Assembly (NCBI GenBank): GCA_027485615.1
Contig: JAIXQS010000144.1
Coordinates: forward strand, 62,001-126,000
DNA: 64,000 bases
Origin: Verrucomicrobiaceae bacterium
Lineage (GTDB): Bacteria > Verrucomicrobiota > Verrucomicrobiia > Verrucomicrobiales > Akkermansiaceae
Direction: 5' to 3'
The translations under genes and the position numbers were made by a program. The notes under the pieces are model-generated. The model searched no databases, was not told the origin of the DNA, and saw only the letters and a program-made list of their open reading frames with translations. Below, one piece after another: positions 28,981 to 37,381 of the stretch. Numbering within the stretch: the first letter of the stretch is position 1; each line of letters opens with the position of its first letter.

Positions 28981-30620
28981 TGTCTTCCAAGAAAACCAAA
29001 CTCGAACTCACCTGGATCGGCAAGGAGCACCGGCCGAGGCTGGAGCCGCGCATCCTGCTGGAGGAACCGGACAAGTCCCATCACGCGAAGCACCGGGTTT
29101 CGGACGGGGACCTCTTCGACAACCGGCTCATCCGCGGGGACAATCTGCTCGGACTCAAGGCGCTTGAACAGGAGTTCGCCGGGAAGGTGAAGTGCGTCTT
29201 CATCGATCCGCCTTACAACACGGGAAGCGCGTTCGAGCATTATGATGACGGGGTGGAGCATTCGATTTGGTTGTCATTGATGCGGGATCGCTTGGAGATA
29301 CTGCGAGAATTATTAAGTACGGACGGGGTGATCTGCGTTCAGGCTGATGATAACGAAGGACAGTATCTAAAGGTGATGATGGATGAGGTTTTCGGCAGAA
29401 GAAATTTTCTCACTACATTCATCTGGAGAAAGGTAGACAGTCCAAATGATAACAAGGTTTTCATAACACCAGATCACGAATACATATTCTGCTACGCTGC
29501 TGATTCAAGCCGTGTGAAGTTGTCGCGAAAGGCTGACGCGAGTATTCTTGATGGTTACAGCCAACGTGATGAGAATGGGCGGCTTTGTCGGGATCGACTG
29601 CTCAAAAAGAACGGGAAAAACAGCATGAGAGAAGATCGTCCGTCCATGTTCTTTCCAATGATCGCTCCGGACGGAAGTGAAATTCTTCCGATTCATGACG
29701 ACGGGAAAGAGGCTCGATGGGCGATGGGAAAAGCTGGAGCGGAAGCTTTGGAAAAGAGAGGTGATTTGATCTGGAAGAATCGTGGAACAGCTACCGAGCC
29801 GAAGTGGATCCCCTATTCCCGTGAATATGCTCCCGTATCACCGCAGCGACCATTCCCGACAATTTGGAGTGATCTACATACGACGAGACAAGCGAAAGCT
29901 CACCTAAAAGAGGTGTTTGGCGCGTCGGCGATGTTCGATACTCCGAAGCCTGAACCTTTGATTCAACGCATACTCGAGCTCGCCACCAACCCCGGCGATC
30001 TCGTTCTCGATTCCTTCCTCGGCTCCGGGACGACGGCGGCGGTGGCGCACAAGATGGGGCGGCGGTGGATCGGCATTGAGCTGGGCGAACATTGCGAGAC
30101 GCATTGCCTGCCGCGTTTGAAGAAAGTGGTCGATGGCGAGGATCCCGGCGGCATCACGCAGGCGGTCGGCTGGAAGGGCGGCGGCGGATTCCGCTACTAT
30201 CGCCTCGCGCCCTCGTTATTGGAAAAGGACAAGTGGGACAACTGGGTGGTGTCCAAGGAATACAACGCCGCCATGCTGGCGGAGGCGGTTTGCAAGCTGG
30301 AGGGCTTTTCCTACGAACCCAGCGACTCGCTCTACTGGCAGCACGGCCACAGCACCGAGCGGGATTTCATCTACACCACCACCGCGAACCTGAGCCACGA
30401 CCAGCTCCAGGAACTCAGCGACGAGGTCGGCCCGGAGCGCAGCCTGCTCGTCGTCTGCTCCGCCTTCCGCGGCCGCAAGGAGGGCTACCCGAACCTGACT
30501 GTGAAGAAGATCCCCAATGCAGTGCTTACCCGCTGCGAGTGGGGCAAGGACGACTACAGCCTGAAAGTGGAGAACCTCCCCAAGGCTCCTCCGGAGCCGG
30601 GGCAGCAGGAGCTTTTCTGA
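28980..30620 (+). CDS. mod: Type III restriction-modification methyltransferase (Mod)
   Basis: A 546-aa beta-class DNA methyltransferase. Motif IV FIDPPYNTGSAFEHYDDG is near residue 76 and the SAM-binding motif I FLGSGTTAAVAHKMG comes after it near residue 346, the order expected for Mod proteins. The stretch between them is the target recognition domain. In DNA it drops to about 35-50% GC, while both conserved ends are about 65%, a mosaic sign of TRD exchange. It would methylate one strand of an asymmetric site and give Res its specificity. I start at the ATG overlapping the PtuB-like stop; the track adds 34 codons from another gene. Confidence 0.92.
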   Translation: MSSKKTKLELTWIGKEHRPRLEPRILLEEPDKSHHAKHRVSDGDLFDNRLIRGDNLLGLKALEQEFAGKVKCVFIDPPYNTGSAFEHYDDGVEHSIWLSLMRDRLEILRELLSTDGVICVQADDNEGQYLKVMMDEVFGRRNFLTTFIWRKVDSPNDNKVFITPDHEYIFCYAADSSRVKLSRKADASILDGYSQRDENGRLCRDRLLKKNGKNSMREDRPSMFFPMIAPDGSEILPIHDDGKEARWAMGKAGAEALEKRGDLIWKNRGTATEPKWIPYSREYAPVSPQRPFPTIWSDLHTTRQAKAHLKEVFGASAMFDTPKPEPLIQRILELATNPGDLVLDSFLGSGTTAAVAHKMGRRWIGIELGEHCETHCLPRLKKVVDGEDPGGITQAVGWKGGGGFRYYRLAPSLLEKDKWDNWVVSKEYNAAMLAEAVCKLEGFSYEPSDSLYWQHGHSTERDFIYTTTANLSHDQLQELSDEVGPERSLLVVCSAFRGRKEGYPNLTVKKIPNAVLTRCEWGKDDYSLKVENLPKAPPEPGQQELF

Positions 30621-30690
30621 TTGAAAACCAACGACTTACGTGAGCAGCAGAGACAACTTGCGAATGAAAATTCACAAAAATGACAAAGAT

Positions 30691-30714
30691 ATAAGTTGCA
30701 ATAATGCAACTTAT
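30691..30714. promoter_or_regulatory. Perfect dyad between mod and abi
   Basis: ATAAGTTGCA and TGCAACTTAT form a perfect 10-bp inverted repeat with a 4-base ATAA spacer in an AT-rich patch. There is no T-run after it, so an operator is more likely than a terminator. A weak promoter may overlap it, but I cannot assign -35 and -10 boxes with confidence. Confidence 0.55.
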
Positions 30715-30735
30715 GATGCTTACTTTCGCCAGCAA

Positions 30736-30782
30736 ACCTCCCGCGCCTCTGCTTGCATGCGTAATTCGGGAGGTATTTTTTT
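30736..30782 (+). terminator. Rho-independent terminator-like hairpin upstream of abi
   Basis: ACCTCCCG pairs with CGGGAGGT across a ~23-base loop, followed by A and seven T residues. It would stop transcription coming from mod, or act as an attenuator ahead of abi-res. The loop itself contains GCATGC, which could form part of an alternative structure. Confidence 0.65.
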
Positions 30783-30786
30783 GCCC

Positions 30787-30819
30787 ATGTCTCAGGCCGG
30801 AAAGGAGGGGAATCCGTGA
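30787..30819 (+). other. Possible 10-codon leader peptide before abi
   Basis: An ATG just after the T-run opens the tiny frame MSQAGKEGNP, whose TGA overlaps the GTG start of abi (GTGA). The codons for GKEG are the same bases as the strong abi Shine-Dalgarno AAGGAGGGG. This could couple abi translation to upstream ribosomes, or be chance. Confidence 0.35.
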
Positions 30820-31736
30820 AATACGAGAAGGAACCCCTCACTTTCGAGGAGCAGGCGGATCGCTTGCTGGGCCGTGGCTTGATCGCCGATCGGGACGAAT
30901 TGATCACCCGGCTGGCCGCAGTGAACTACTACCGCCTGAGCGGCTACCTATATCCATTCCGGCAGCCAAACGACAGCTATGTATCCGGAACTACGATGGA
31001 GACGGTTTGGCGGCGCTACGTGTTTGATCGTCGGCTCAGGGTTCTGATCCTCGACGCGATAGAACGGATCGAAGTCGCGGTTCGGACCAAGTTGGTTTAC
31101 CACCTTTCCCATCATGTTGCCACGGGTTCCACCGATCCGGCTGGAGCCTTCGGCTATCTCGATCATCGATTTTTCCCAGGGTTCAAGACCGCAAGCGAAT
31201 TCCTGAAGTGGCGCTCCAAGCTGGCACTGGAAACGGACCGCGCGAAGAGCGAGAAGTTCGTAGAGCACTTCCGTAGCAAATACGGAGACGAGCACAAAGA
31301 ACTGCCCTGCTGGATGGTCGCGGAACTGATGAGCTTTGGAGCTATGCTCACCATGGCCAAGAATGTCGTCCCCGAGGTGCAGAAAAAAGTGGCGGACGAT
31401 TATGGATTTTCTGTGGATCACTTCATTTCATGGCTGCACGCCTTGATGGTGTTGCGAAATGCCTGCGCCCATCATGACCGGATCTGGAATCGTGGAAGTG
31501 GAAAGGCGTGCAAGACTCAGAAGAACAAGTTTCCTCTCTGGCGCCTGAAGCCAGTGATACCTAACGACCGTACAGGCTATCTGCTTACGATTTGCCATTA
31601 CTGGCTCGGCTTGGTCAGTCCTACTACCTGTTGGCGGGATCGGCTGTTCGCCTTGTTCGACGAGTTTCCCGAAATACCGCTCGACCCGGTTGGCCTTCCC
31701 GCCGATTGGCGCAATCACCCGCTTTGGAAATCATGA
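30816..31736 (+). CDS. Abi_2 (AbiD/AbiF) family HEPN protein
   Basis: A 306-aa abortive-infection protein beginning at GTG behind an AAGGAGGGG site, one of the few good Shine-Dalgarno sequences in the window. Family features are KEPLTFEEQADRLLGRGL, then NYYRLSGYLYPFR, then DAIERIEVAVRTKL. The HEPN ribonuclease motif appears as VLRNACAHHDRIWNR near residue 213. HEPN Abi proteins are thought to cleave RNA when phage infection is sensed. Its stop overlaps the Res start (ATGA), which ties the two in expression. Confidence 0.88.
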   Translation: MKYEKEPLTFEEQADRLLGRGLIADRDELITRLAAVNYYRLSGYLYPFRQPNDSYVSGTTMETVWRRYVFDRRLRVLILDAIERIEVAVRTKLVYHLSHHVATGSTDPAGAFGYLDHRFFPGFKTASEFLKWRSKLALETDRAKSEKFVEHFRSKYGDEHKELPCWMVAELMSFGAMLTMAKNVVPEVQKKVADDYGFSVDHFISWLHALMVLRNACAHHDRIWNRGSGKACKTQKNKFPLWRLKPVIPNDRTGYLLTICHYWLGLVSPTTCWRDRLFALFDEFPEIPLDPVGLPADWRNHPLWKS

Positions 31737-34432
31737 ACCGACACGTCAACGCCATCTCCGGCCGCCTCAGCCTGCGCAAGCCCCAGCGGGATTCGCTGGA
31801 GATCCTGCATCGCATCACCGAGATCGCGCCGCCGACCAAGGACATCGACCGTGAGGCCGCGCTGGCTGCGATCCGTGCCGAGTTCCCGACGGTAACGGAT
31901 TTCGAGCGCGAGTTCGCTTCGTTGTGCTTCGCGCTGGCGACGGGTGTCGGCAAGACGCGGCTGATGGGAGCTTTCATCGCCTATCTGCATCTTGAGCATG
32001 GCATCAACAACTTCTTCGTCTTGGCTCCCAACCTGACGATCTACAACAAGCTGATCGCCGACTTCACGCATCCCAATCTCCCAAAGTATGTGTTCAAAGG
32101 TATCTCGGAGTTTGCCGTCACTCCGCCAGAAATTATTACCGGCGATAGCTACGAAAGCATACGGGTTGTCGATCAACCTACGCTCCCTGCATATGCCAAG
32201 TGTTTCATTAACATTTTCAACATCAGCAAGATCAACAGCGAGGTGCGCGGCGGCAAGGCACCGCGCATCAAGCGGCTCAGCGAATACATCGGCGAGAGCT
32301 ACTTCGAATACCTCGCCGGGCTGCCGGATCTGGTGCTGATCATGGACGAGAGCCACCGCTACCGCGCGAGCGCCGGGGTGAGGGCGATCAACGAGCTGAA
32401 GCCCGTGCTGGGCTTGGAATTGACCGCCACTCCGTTTGTGGAAAGCCCCAAGGGTGCCATCCCTTTCAAGAACGTGATCCTCGACTATCCGCTCGGCAAG
32501 GCGATGGATGATGGTTTCGTGAAGGAGCCCGCCGTGGTCACGCGGAAGAACTTCGATCCGAAAGGCATGACGCCCGCCGCCGTTGAGGAAATGAAGCTGA
32601 TGGATGGCGTCCGCATGCACGAGCAAACCAAGGTGTTGCTCGAAACCTACGCCCGTGAGGCGGATGTGAAGATCGTGAAACCCTTCGTGCTGGTGATCGC
32701 CCGGGACACAACCCATGCCAAGGCACTGCTCGACATGATCCAATCGGATGACTTTTTCGAAGGCCGCTACAAGGACAAGGTCATCCAGGTGGACAGCAGC
32801 AAGACCGGGGCTGACGAGGAAAAGATGATCGCCGATCTTCTCACGGTGGAGCACAACGAGGATCCCACGGAGATCGTGATCCACGTCAATATGCTCAAGG
32901 AAGGTTGGGATGTGACCAACCTTTACACGATCGTTCCGCTGCGGGCAGCGAATGCGCGGATTCTCATCGAGCAATCCATCGGTCGCGGGTTGCGCCTGCC
33001 CTATGGCAGGCGTGTCGGAGTCGCCGCCGTGGATCGGCTCAGCATCATCGCACACGATAAGTTCCAGGAGATCGTGGATGACGCGAGGAAGCCGGATTCC
33101 GCGATCAAGAAACTCCATCTCATCGAGCTGGATGGCAATGACATCGAAAGCAGGACGGAGACGGTCGTTTCCCAATCGAACATGGCGAGCAAGCTGGGAC
33201 TCAAGCCCGCCCAGACGACGGAGAGCACCCATCTTGCGGGCGGCGAAATCGCTCCGGCCTTCGAGACAGCCGCGCAGCAACGTGTCGCCCAGCTCGCCTA
33301 CGAAGTGATCAAAAGGCTGGAAGCAAAACCCAAGGAGGTGCCAACCATGGCCGCGCTGGAGACGCCTGCGATCCAAAGCGCCATCATGCAGGAAGTGGCC
33401 GCACTCTATCGTCCGCAGCAGGGGGAGCTGGAAGGCATCGTTGAGCAACCGGACATCGCCGGGATCGTCAGCCAGACGACATCGCTGATGATGCGGGAAA
33501 TGATCCCGATTCCCCGGATTCTTGTGGTGCCGCAAGGCGAGGTGAAAAGCTGGTTCGAGACCTTTGAGCTGGATCTCAAATCGCTCCGCTATCCCGCGCC
33601 ATCGAAAGATCTCTGGGTTCATAACCTGCACACGGATCTTGGCGAGGCCGTGACCGTGAGCGGCGATGGATACCGTGAGCTGCGGATGGAGAACTATGTG
33701 GTCGGTGGCTTGGTGGACTTCGATGACATCTCGTATGATGCGAACGCCGATCTGCTCTACACCTTGGCCACGCAGACGGTGAATCATTTCAAGAGCTACC
33801 TGCCGGAAGAGGAGGTGTGGCAGGTGCTGCATCATCACCAGAAGGAAATCGCCCGTTTCATCCACGGCCAGATGCAGAAGCATTACCGTGAGGAAATCTC
33901 CGGCTATGAAGTGAAAGTGAGCAAAGGTTTCACCGAACTGAAGCCGAGCGCATTCACGGTGAACTACGGGCAGAAGAATCTGGATTACCGCGTATCGCCC
34001 GCCGACAAGAGCAACATGGCGAAATACCTCTTCGGCGGCTTTTCAAAATGCCTATACGCCGTACAGAAATTCCACTCCGAGGCGGAGCGTGTGCTTTCCG
34101 TGATCTTGGAGCGTGAAGCGATCAAATGGTTCAAGCCCGCGAAAGGACAGTTCCAGATCTATTACAAAAGTGGAGCCGACCATCCCGAGTATCAGCCGGA
34201 CTTTGTCGCCGAGACGGAGACAGCGATCTACATGCTCGAACCCAAGGCGAAAAAGGACATGGAGGAACCTAGTGTCATCGCAAAAATGGAAGCGGCGACG
34301 AGGTGGTGCGAACGTGCCAGCGACCACAACGCCAAACATGGCGGCAAGCCTTGGCGTTACGCCCTGATCTCTCACGAGAAGATCAAGGAGAACATGACGA
34401 TAGAGGGATTGGTAGGCCTCCATAATCAGTGA
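31733..34432 (+). CDS. res: Type III restriction enzyme Res-like helicase-nuclease
   Basis: An 899-aa SF2 helicase with a C-terminal nuclease. Walker A ATGVGKTRLMGAF is near residue 70, LIMDESHRYRASA (motif II, DESH) near 204, and EQSIGRGLRLPYGRR is motif VI. The C-terminus has the PD-(D/E)xK pattern YQPDFVAE then MLEPKAKK near residues 820-838. It partners with Mod to cleave DNA after translocation. I start at the ATG overlapping the abi stop; the longer track ORF reads out of frame through abi. Its stop overlaps the convergent polA stop by 7 nt. Confidence 0.9.
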   Translation: MNRHVNAISGRLSLRKPQRDSLEILHRITEIAPPTKDIDREAALAAIRAEFPTVTDFEREFASLCFALATGVGKTRLMGAFIAYLHLEHGINNFFVLAPNLTIYNKLIADFTHPNLPKYVFKGISEFAVTPPEIITGDSYESIRVVDQPTLPAYAKCFINIFNISKINSEVRGGKAPRIKRLSEYIGESYFEYLAGLPDLVLIMDESHRYRASAGVRAINELKPVLGLELTATPFVESPKGAIPFKNVILDYPLGKAMDDGFVKEPAVVTRKNFDPKGMTPAAVEEMKLMDGVRMHEQTKVLLETYAREADVKIVKPFVLVIARDTTHAKALLDMIQSDDFFEGRYKDKVIQVDSSKTGADEEKMIADLLTVEHNEDPTEIVIHVNMLKEGWDVTNLYTIVPLRAANARILIEQSIGRGLRLPYGRRVGVAAVDRLSIIAHDKFQEIVDDARKPDSAIKKLHLIELDGNDIESRTETVVSQSNMASKLGLKPAQTTESTHLAGGEIAPAFETAAQQRVAQLAYEVIKRLEAKPKEVPTMAALETPAIQSAIMQEVAALYRPQQGELEGIVEQPDIAGIVSQTTSLMMREMIPIPRILVVPQGEVKSWFETFELDLKSLRYPAPSKDLWVHNLHTDLGEAVTVSGDGYRELRMENYVVGGLVDFDDISYDANADLLYTLATQTVNHFKSYLPEEEVWQVLHHHQKEIARFIHGQMQKHYREEISGYEVKVSKGFTELKPSAFTVNYGQKNLDYRVSPADKSNMAKYLFGGFSKCLYAVQKFHSEAERVLSVILEREAIKWFKPAKGQFQIYYKSGADHPEYQPDFVAETETAIYMLEPKAKKDMEEPSVIAKMEAATRWCERASDHNAKHGGKPWRYALISHEKIKENMTIEGLVGLHNQ

Positions 34433-34497
34433 GCGGCGAGCCAGTTTTTCCCGGTGCCTTTCTCGACTAAGATCGGCACGCCGTGGGGTAAGGGCAG
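34426..34497 (-). repeat. Intact polA tail forming the right-hand direct repeat
   Basis: The last 24 codons of polA are repeated, at about 82% identity and in the same orientation, on the far side of the island. The pair behaves like attL and attR around a 10.5-kb insert. Because this copy completes a full-length PolA, the insertion did not damage the gene. Confidence 0.85.
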
Positions 34498-37230
34498 GGC
34501 GGTTTCCATGATGTGGAGGATTTTGGGGACAAGTTCGGCTTCCTCGTCGGGGTGGAGGTCGAAGACGAGTTCGTCGTGGACCTGGAGGAGCATTTTGGTC
34601 TGATAGGGCTTTTTGCGGAGGAGCTCGTCGATGCGGATCATGGCGATCTTGATCATGTCGGCGGCGGTGCCTTGGATGGGCATGTTGATGGCGGCGCGCT
34701 CGGCGTTCTGGCGCAGGCCGGCATTGGAGGAGGAGAGGTCGGGGTAATGGCGGCGGCGGCCTGATAGGGTTTCGGCGTAGCCTTTTTCCCGGGCGGTGGA
34801 GATGGCGTGATCCATGTATTCCTTGATGGCGGGATATTCGCGGAAGTAGGCGTCGATCAGCTCGGCGGCATCGGCGCGGGGGATGGCGAGGCGCTGGGAG
34901 AGGCCGAAGGCGGAGATGCCGTAGATAATGCCGAAGTTCACCATCTTCGCGCCGGAACGCATGTCGCGGGTGACTTCCTCGGGGGTGACGTTGTGGACTT
35001 TCGCGGCGGTGATCGTGTGGATGTCCGCGCCGTCCTGGAAAGCGGTGATCATGGTGGGATCGCAGGCGAGGGCGGCCATGACGCGGAGCTCGATCTGGGA
35101 GTAGTCGCAACTAAGTAATAGATATTGGATATTGGATATTGGGGATTTCCTCGGCACGAAGGCCTGGCGGATTTTCCGGCCGGACTCGGAGCGGACGGGG
35201 ATGTTCTGGAGGTTCGGATCCGAGGAAGCGAGGCGGCCCGTAGCGGCTAGGAGCTGGTGGTAGTGGGTGTGGATGCGACCGGTCTCCGGGGCGATGTGGT
35301 TCGGTAGGGCGTCGAGGTATGTGGATTTGAGTTTCGTGGCCTCGCGGTATTCGAGGATTTCCGCGATGATGGGGTGGATGCCGAGGAGGGTGGAGAGGGT
35401 CTGCTCGTCCGTCTTGTATTGGCCGGTGGCGGTTTTCTTGGGCTTGTCGAGGAGCTTGAGGTGCTCGAAGAGGATCTGGCCGAGCTGCTTGGGGGAGGCG
35501 ATGTTGAAGGGGGTGCCGGCGTGGGCTTCGATGGATTTCGCGAGCTGGTCGATGCTTTGCTGGAGATCGACGCCGATATCCTTGAGGGCACTGGGATCGA
35601 TGGCGATGCCTTCCATTTCCATGCGGACGAGGACGGGGAGGAGAGGGGATTCGATTTCGGAAAAGATGGTTTCCATGCCGCTCCCGGCGAGGACGGGGCG
35701 GAGCTTTGCGGCGAGCTGGAAGGTGACATCGGCGTCCTCGGCGGCGTATTCGGCCAAGGTTTCCAGGGGGATGGAAAGCATGTCCAGATCCTTGGACTTG
35801 GTGGTTTGCTTTTCAGCGAAGGCGAAGAGGTCGTCGGATTGATTGACGATTGATGATTGTTGATTGGCGATTTCCGATAGTTTGACCGGGGTGTAGCCGA
35901 GCAGGGTTTCCGAGAGGTAATCCATGCCGTGGCGGCGCTCGGGGGAGGTGAGGGCGTCGGCGAGCATGGTGTCGAAGAACGGGCCTGCGACGGTGATGCC
36001 GTGGGAGTGGAGGACGGAGAGATCGTATTTGAGGTTGTGGCCGATTTTGACCGCCGTTCCGGCTAACAGAGATTTGAGATTTGAAGTTAGGGATTCGGAA
36101 AATGGGAGATACCAGCCTTCGTGGGCTTTCCAGGAGAAGGCGATACCGAGGAGTTTCGCGGAGTGGCGGTCGAGGGAAGTGGTTTCGATGTCGAAGCAGA
36201 AGGAGGGCTGTGCGGCGAGTTCGGTGAAGAGGGTTTTCTGGAGTGCGGGTGTGTTGGCGAGATGGTAGGTGTGTGGGACGTCCTTGATGGTTTTGAAGGT
36301 GTCGAAGAGGGTGGGGGTTGTCTCTTGTGGCGGACGGCTCGGCGAGCCATCCCTACCTTTTTCCTCCCCGAAGAGCCGTTTCGTGAGGGTGCGGAATTCG
36401 AAGTCGGTGAAGAGCTGTTTGACGGCCTCGTCGTCGCGGGGGCTGAGGACGAGATCTTCCCATGTGACGTCGAGCGGGCAATCGATGATGATGGTGGCGA
36501 GTTCCTTGGAGAGGAGAGCCTGGTCGGAGTTCGCTTCGATGGATTCCTTCTGTTTGCCTTTCAGGGAGGCGGTGTTCGCGAGGAGGTTCTCGATGCTGCC
36601 GTATTCGGAAATGAGTTTCTGCGCGGTCTTGGGGCCGATGCCGGGGACGCCGGGGATGTTGTCGGAGGCGTCGCCCATGAGGCCGAGGAGATCGATGATC
36701 TGGTGCGGCTCGGCGACGCCCCAGATTTCCGGGAGCTGCTTGAGGCCGATGATTTCGTGGTCGGTGCCCTTGCGGCCGGGCTTCCACATGAAGGTGGTTT
36801 CGGAAAGGAGCTGGGCGAAGTCCTTGTCGGGGGTGACCATGTAGGACACGAAGCCCGCTGGCTCGGCGCGTTTCACGAGGGTGCCGATGAGGTCATCCGC
36901 CTCGAAGCCGTCGATCTCAAGGACGGGGATGTGGAAGGCGCGGCAGAGGGCTTTCACGTGGGGGATGGAGTCGGCGAGCTCCTCGGGCATGGCGTCGCGC
37001 TGGGCCTTGTAGGCGGGGTAGCGGATGTGGCGCGGGGTGGGCGCAGAGGTGTCGAAGGCGACGCCGATGTGGGTGGGCTTTTCCTTTTCGAGGATGGCGA
37101 GGAGGGTGTTGATGAAACCGTAGAGCGCGGAGGTGTTGACGCCCTTGGAGTTCCGGATAGGAGCCTGGATGAACGCGAAATGGGCGCGGTAGATGAGGGC
37201 CATGCCGTCGAGCAGGAAAAGGCGGTGCAT
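34426..37230 (-). CDS. polA: DNA polymerase I
   Basis: A 934-aa PolA used in repair and Okazaki-fragment processing. The 5'-3' exonuclease domain opens with LFLLDGMALIYRAHFAF and has TPDKDFAQLL and GDASDNIPGVPGIGPKTA. The 3'-5' exonuclease shows FDIETTSLDRHSAKLLG with its Asp and Glu. The polymerase palm has LLSCDYSQIELRVMAALA and LLQVHDELVFD. All domains look complete. The last residues are duplicated at the other end of the defence island, and the stop overlaps that of res. It is divergent from the PSCyt1 gene. Confidence 0.97.
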   Translation of the reverse strand: MHRLFLLDGMALIYRAHFAFIQAPIRNSKGVNTSALYGFINTLLAILEKEKPTHIGVAFDTSAPTPRHIRYPAYKAQRDAMPEELADSIPHVKALCRAFHIPVLEIDGFEADDLIGTLVKRAEPAGFVSYMVTPDKDFAQLLSETTFMWKPGRKGTDHEIIGLKQLPEIWGVAEPHQIIDLLGLMGDASDNIPGVPGIGPKTAQKLISEYGSIENLLANTASLKGKQKESIEANSDQALLSKELATIIIDCPLDVTWEDLVLSPRDDEAVKQLFTDFEFRTLTKRLFGEEKGRDGSPSRPPQETTPTLFDTFKTIKDVPHTYHLANTPALQKTLFTELAAQPSFCFDIETTSLDRHSAKLLGIAFSWKAHEGWYLPFSESLTSNLKSLLAGTAVKIGHNLKYDLSVLHSHGITVAGPFFDTMLADALTSPERRHGMDYLSETLLGYTPVKLSEIANQQSSIVNQSDDLFAFAEKQTTKSKDLDMLSIPLETLAEYAAEDADVTFQLAAKLRPVLAGSGMETIFSEIESPLLPVLVRMEMEGIAIDPSALKDIGVDLQQSIDQLAKSIEAHAGTPFNIASPKQLGQILFEHLKLLDKPKKTATGQYKTDEQTLSTLLGIHPIIAEILEYREATKLKSTYLDALPNHIAPETGRIHTHYHQLLAATGRLASSDPNLQNIPVRSESGRKIRQAFVPRKSPISNIQYLLLSCDYSQIELRVMAALACDPTMITAFQDGADIHTITAAKVHNVTPEEVTRDMRSGAKMVNFGIIYGISAFGLSQRLAIPRADAAELIDAYFREYPAIKEYMDHAISTAREKGYAETLSGRRRHYPDLSSSNAGLRQNAERAAINMPIQGTAADMIKIAMIRIDELLRKKPYQTKMLLQVHDELVFDLHPDEEAELVPKILHIMETALPLPHGVPILVEKGTGKNWLAAH

Positions 37231-37381
37231 GGGGAAACCTTTGAATTTTAAACCTTAAACCCCAAGGTGGAAATTCGGCTTTGCCGTTTGAAAGTATGCA
37301 GCGCCGGGCGGCGTAAGTTGCACGAAGATCCGCATCTAACGCGTTGCGGCGATGTCCCGCCCGGGTAAAGTCCAGAAAAGC

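Larger units (their letters stand above)
23978..34425. mobile_element. Candidate defence island inserted at the 3' end of polA
   Basis: Six plus-strand genes (SNF2 helicase, PtuA-like, PtuB-like, Mod, HEPN Abi, Res) fill the DNA between two copies of the polA 3' end. The right edge is exact: the Res stop overlaps the polA stop by 7 nt. Base composition drops from about 65% GC to about 45-50% in the middle genes, unlike the flanks. There is no integrase, transposase or tRNA site. Insertion may have used a trans-acting recombinase, homologous recombination with a relative, or an integrase since lost. Confidence 0.8.

Noticed and set aside
31715-33883. 722-aa minus-strand ORF opposite res
   Set aside because: Antisense shadow of a well-defined helicase.
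24037-34432. DISARM or BREX system
   Set aside because: No DrmA/DrmB, PLD, BrxL, PglZ or PglX-like gene; only the SNF2 helicase is shared in a loose sense.
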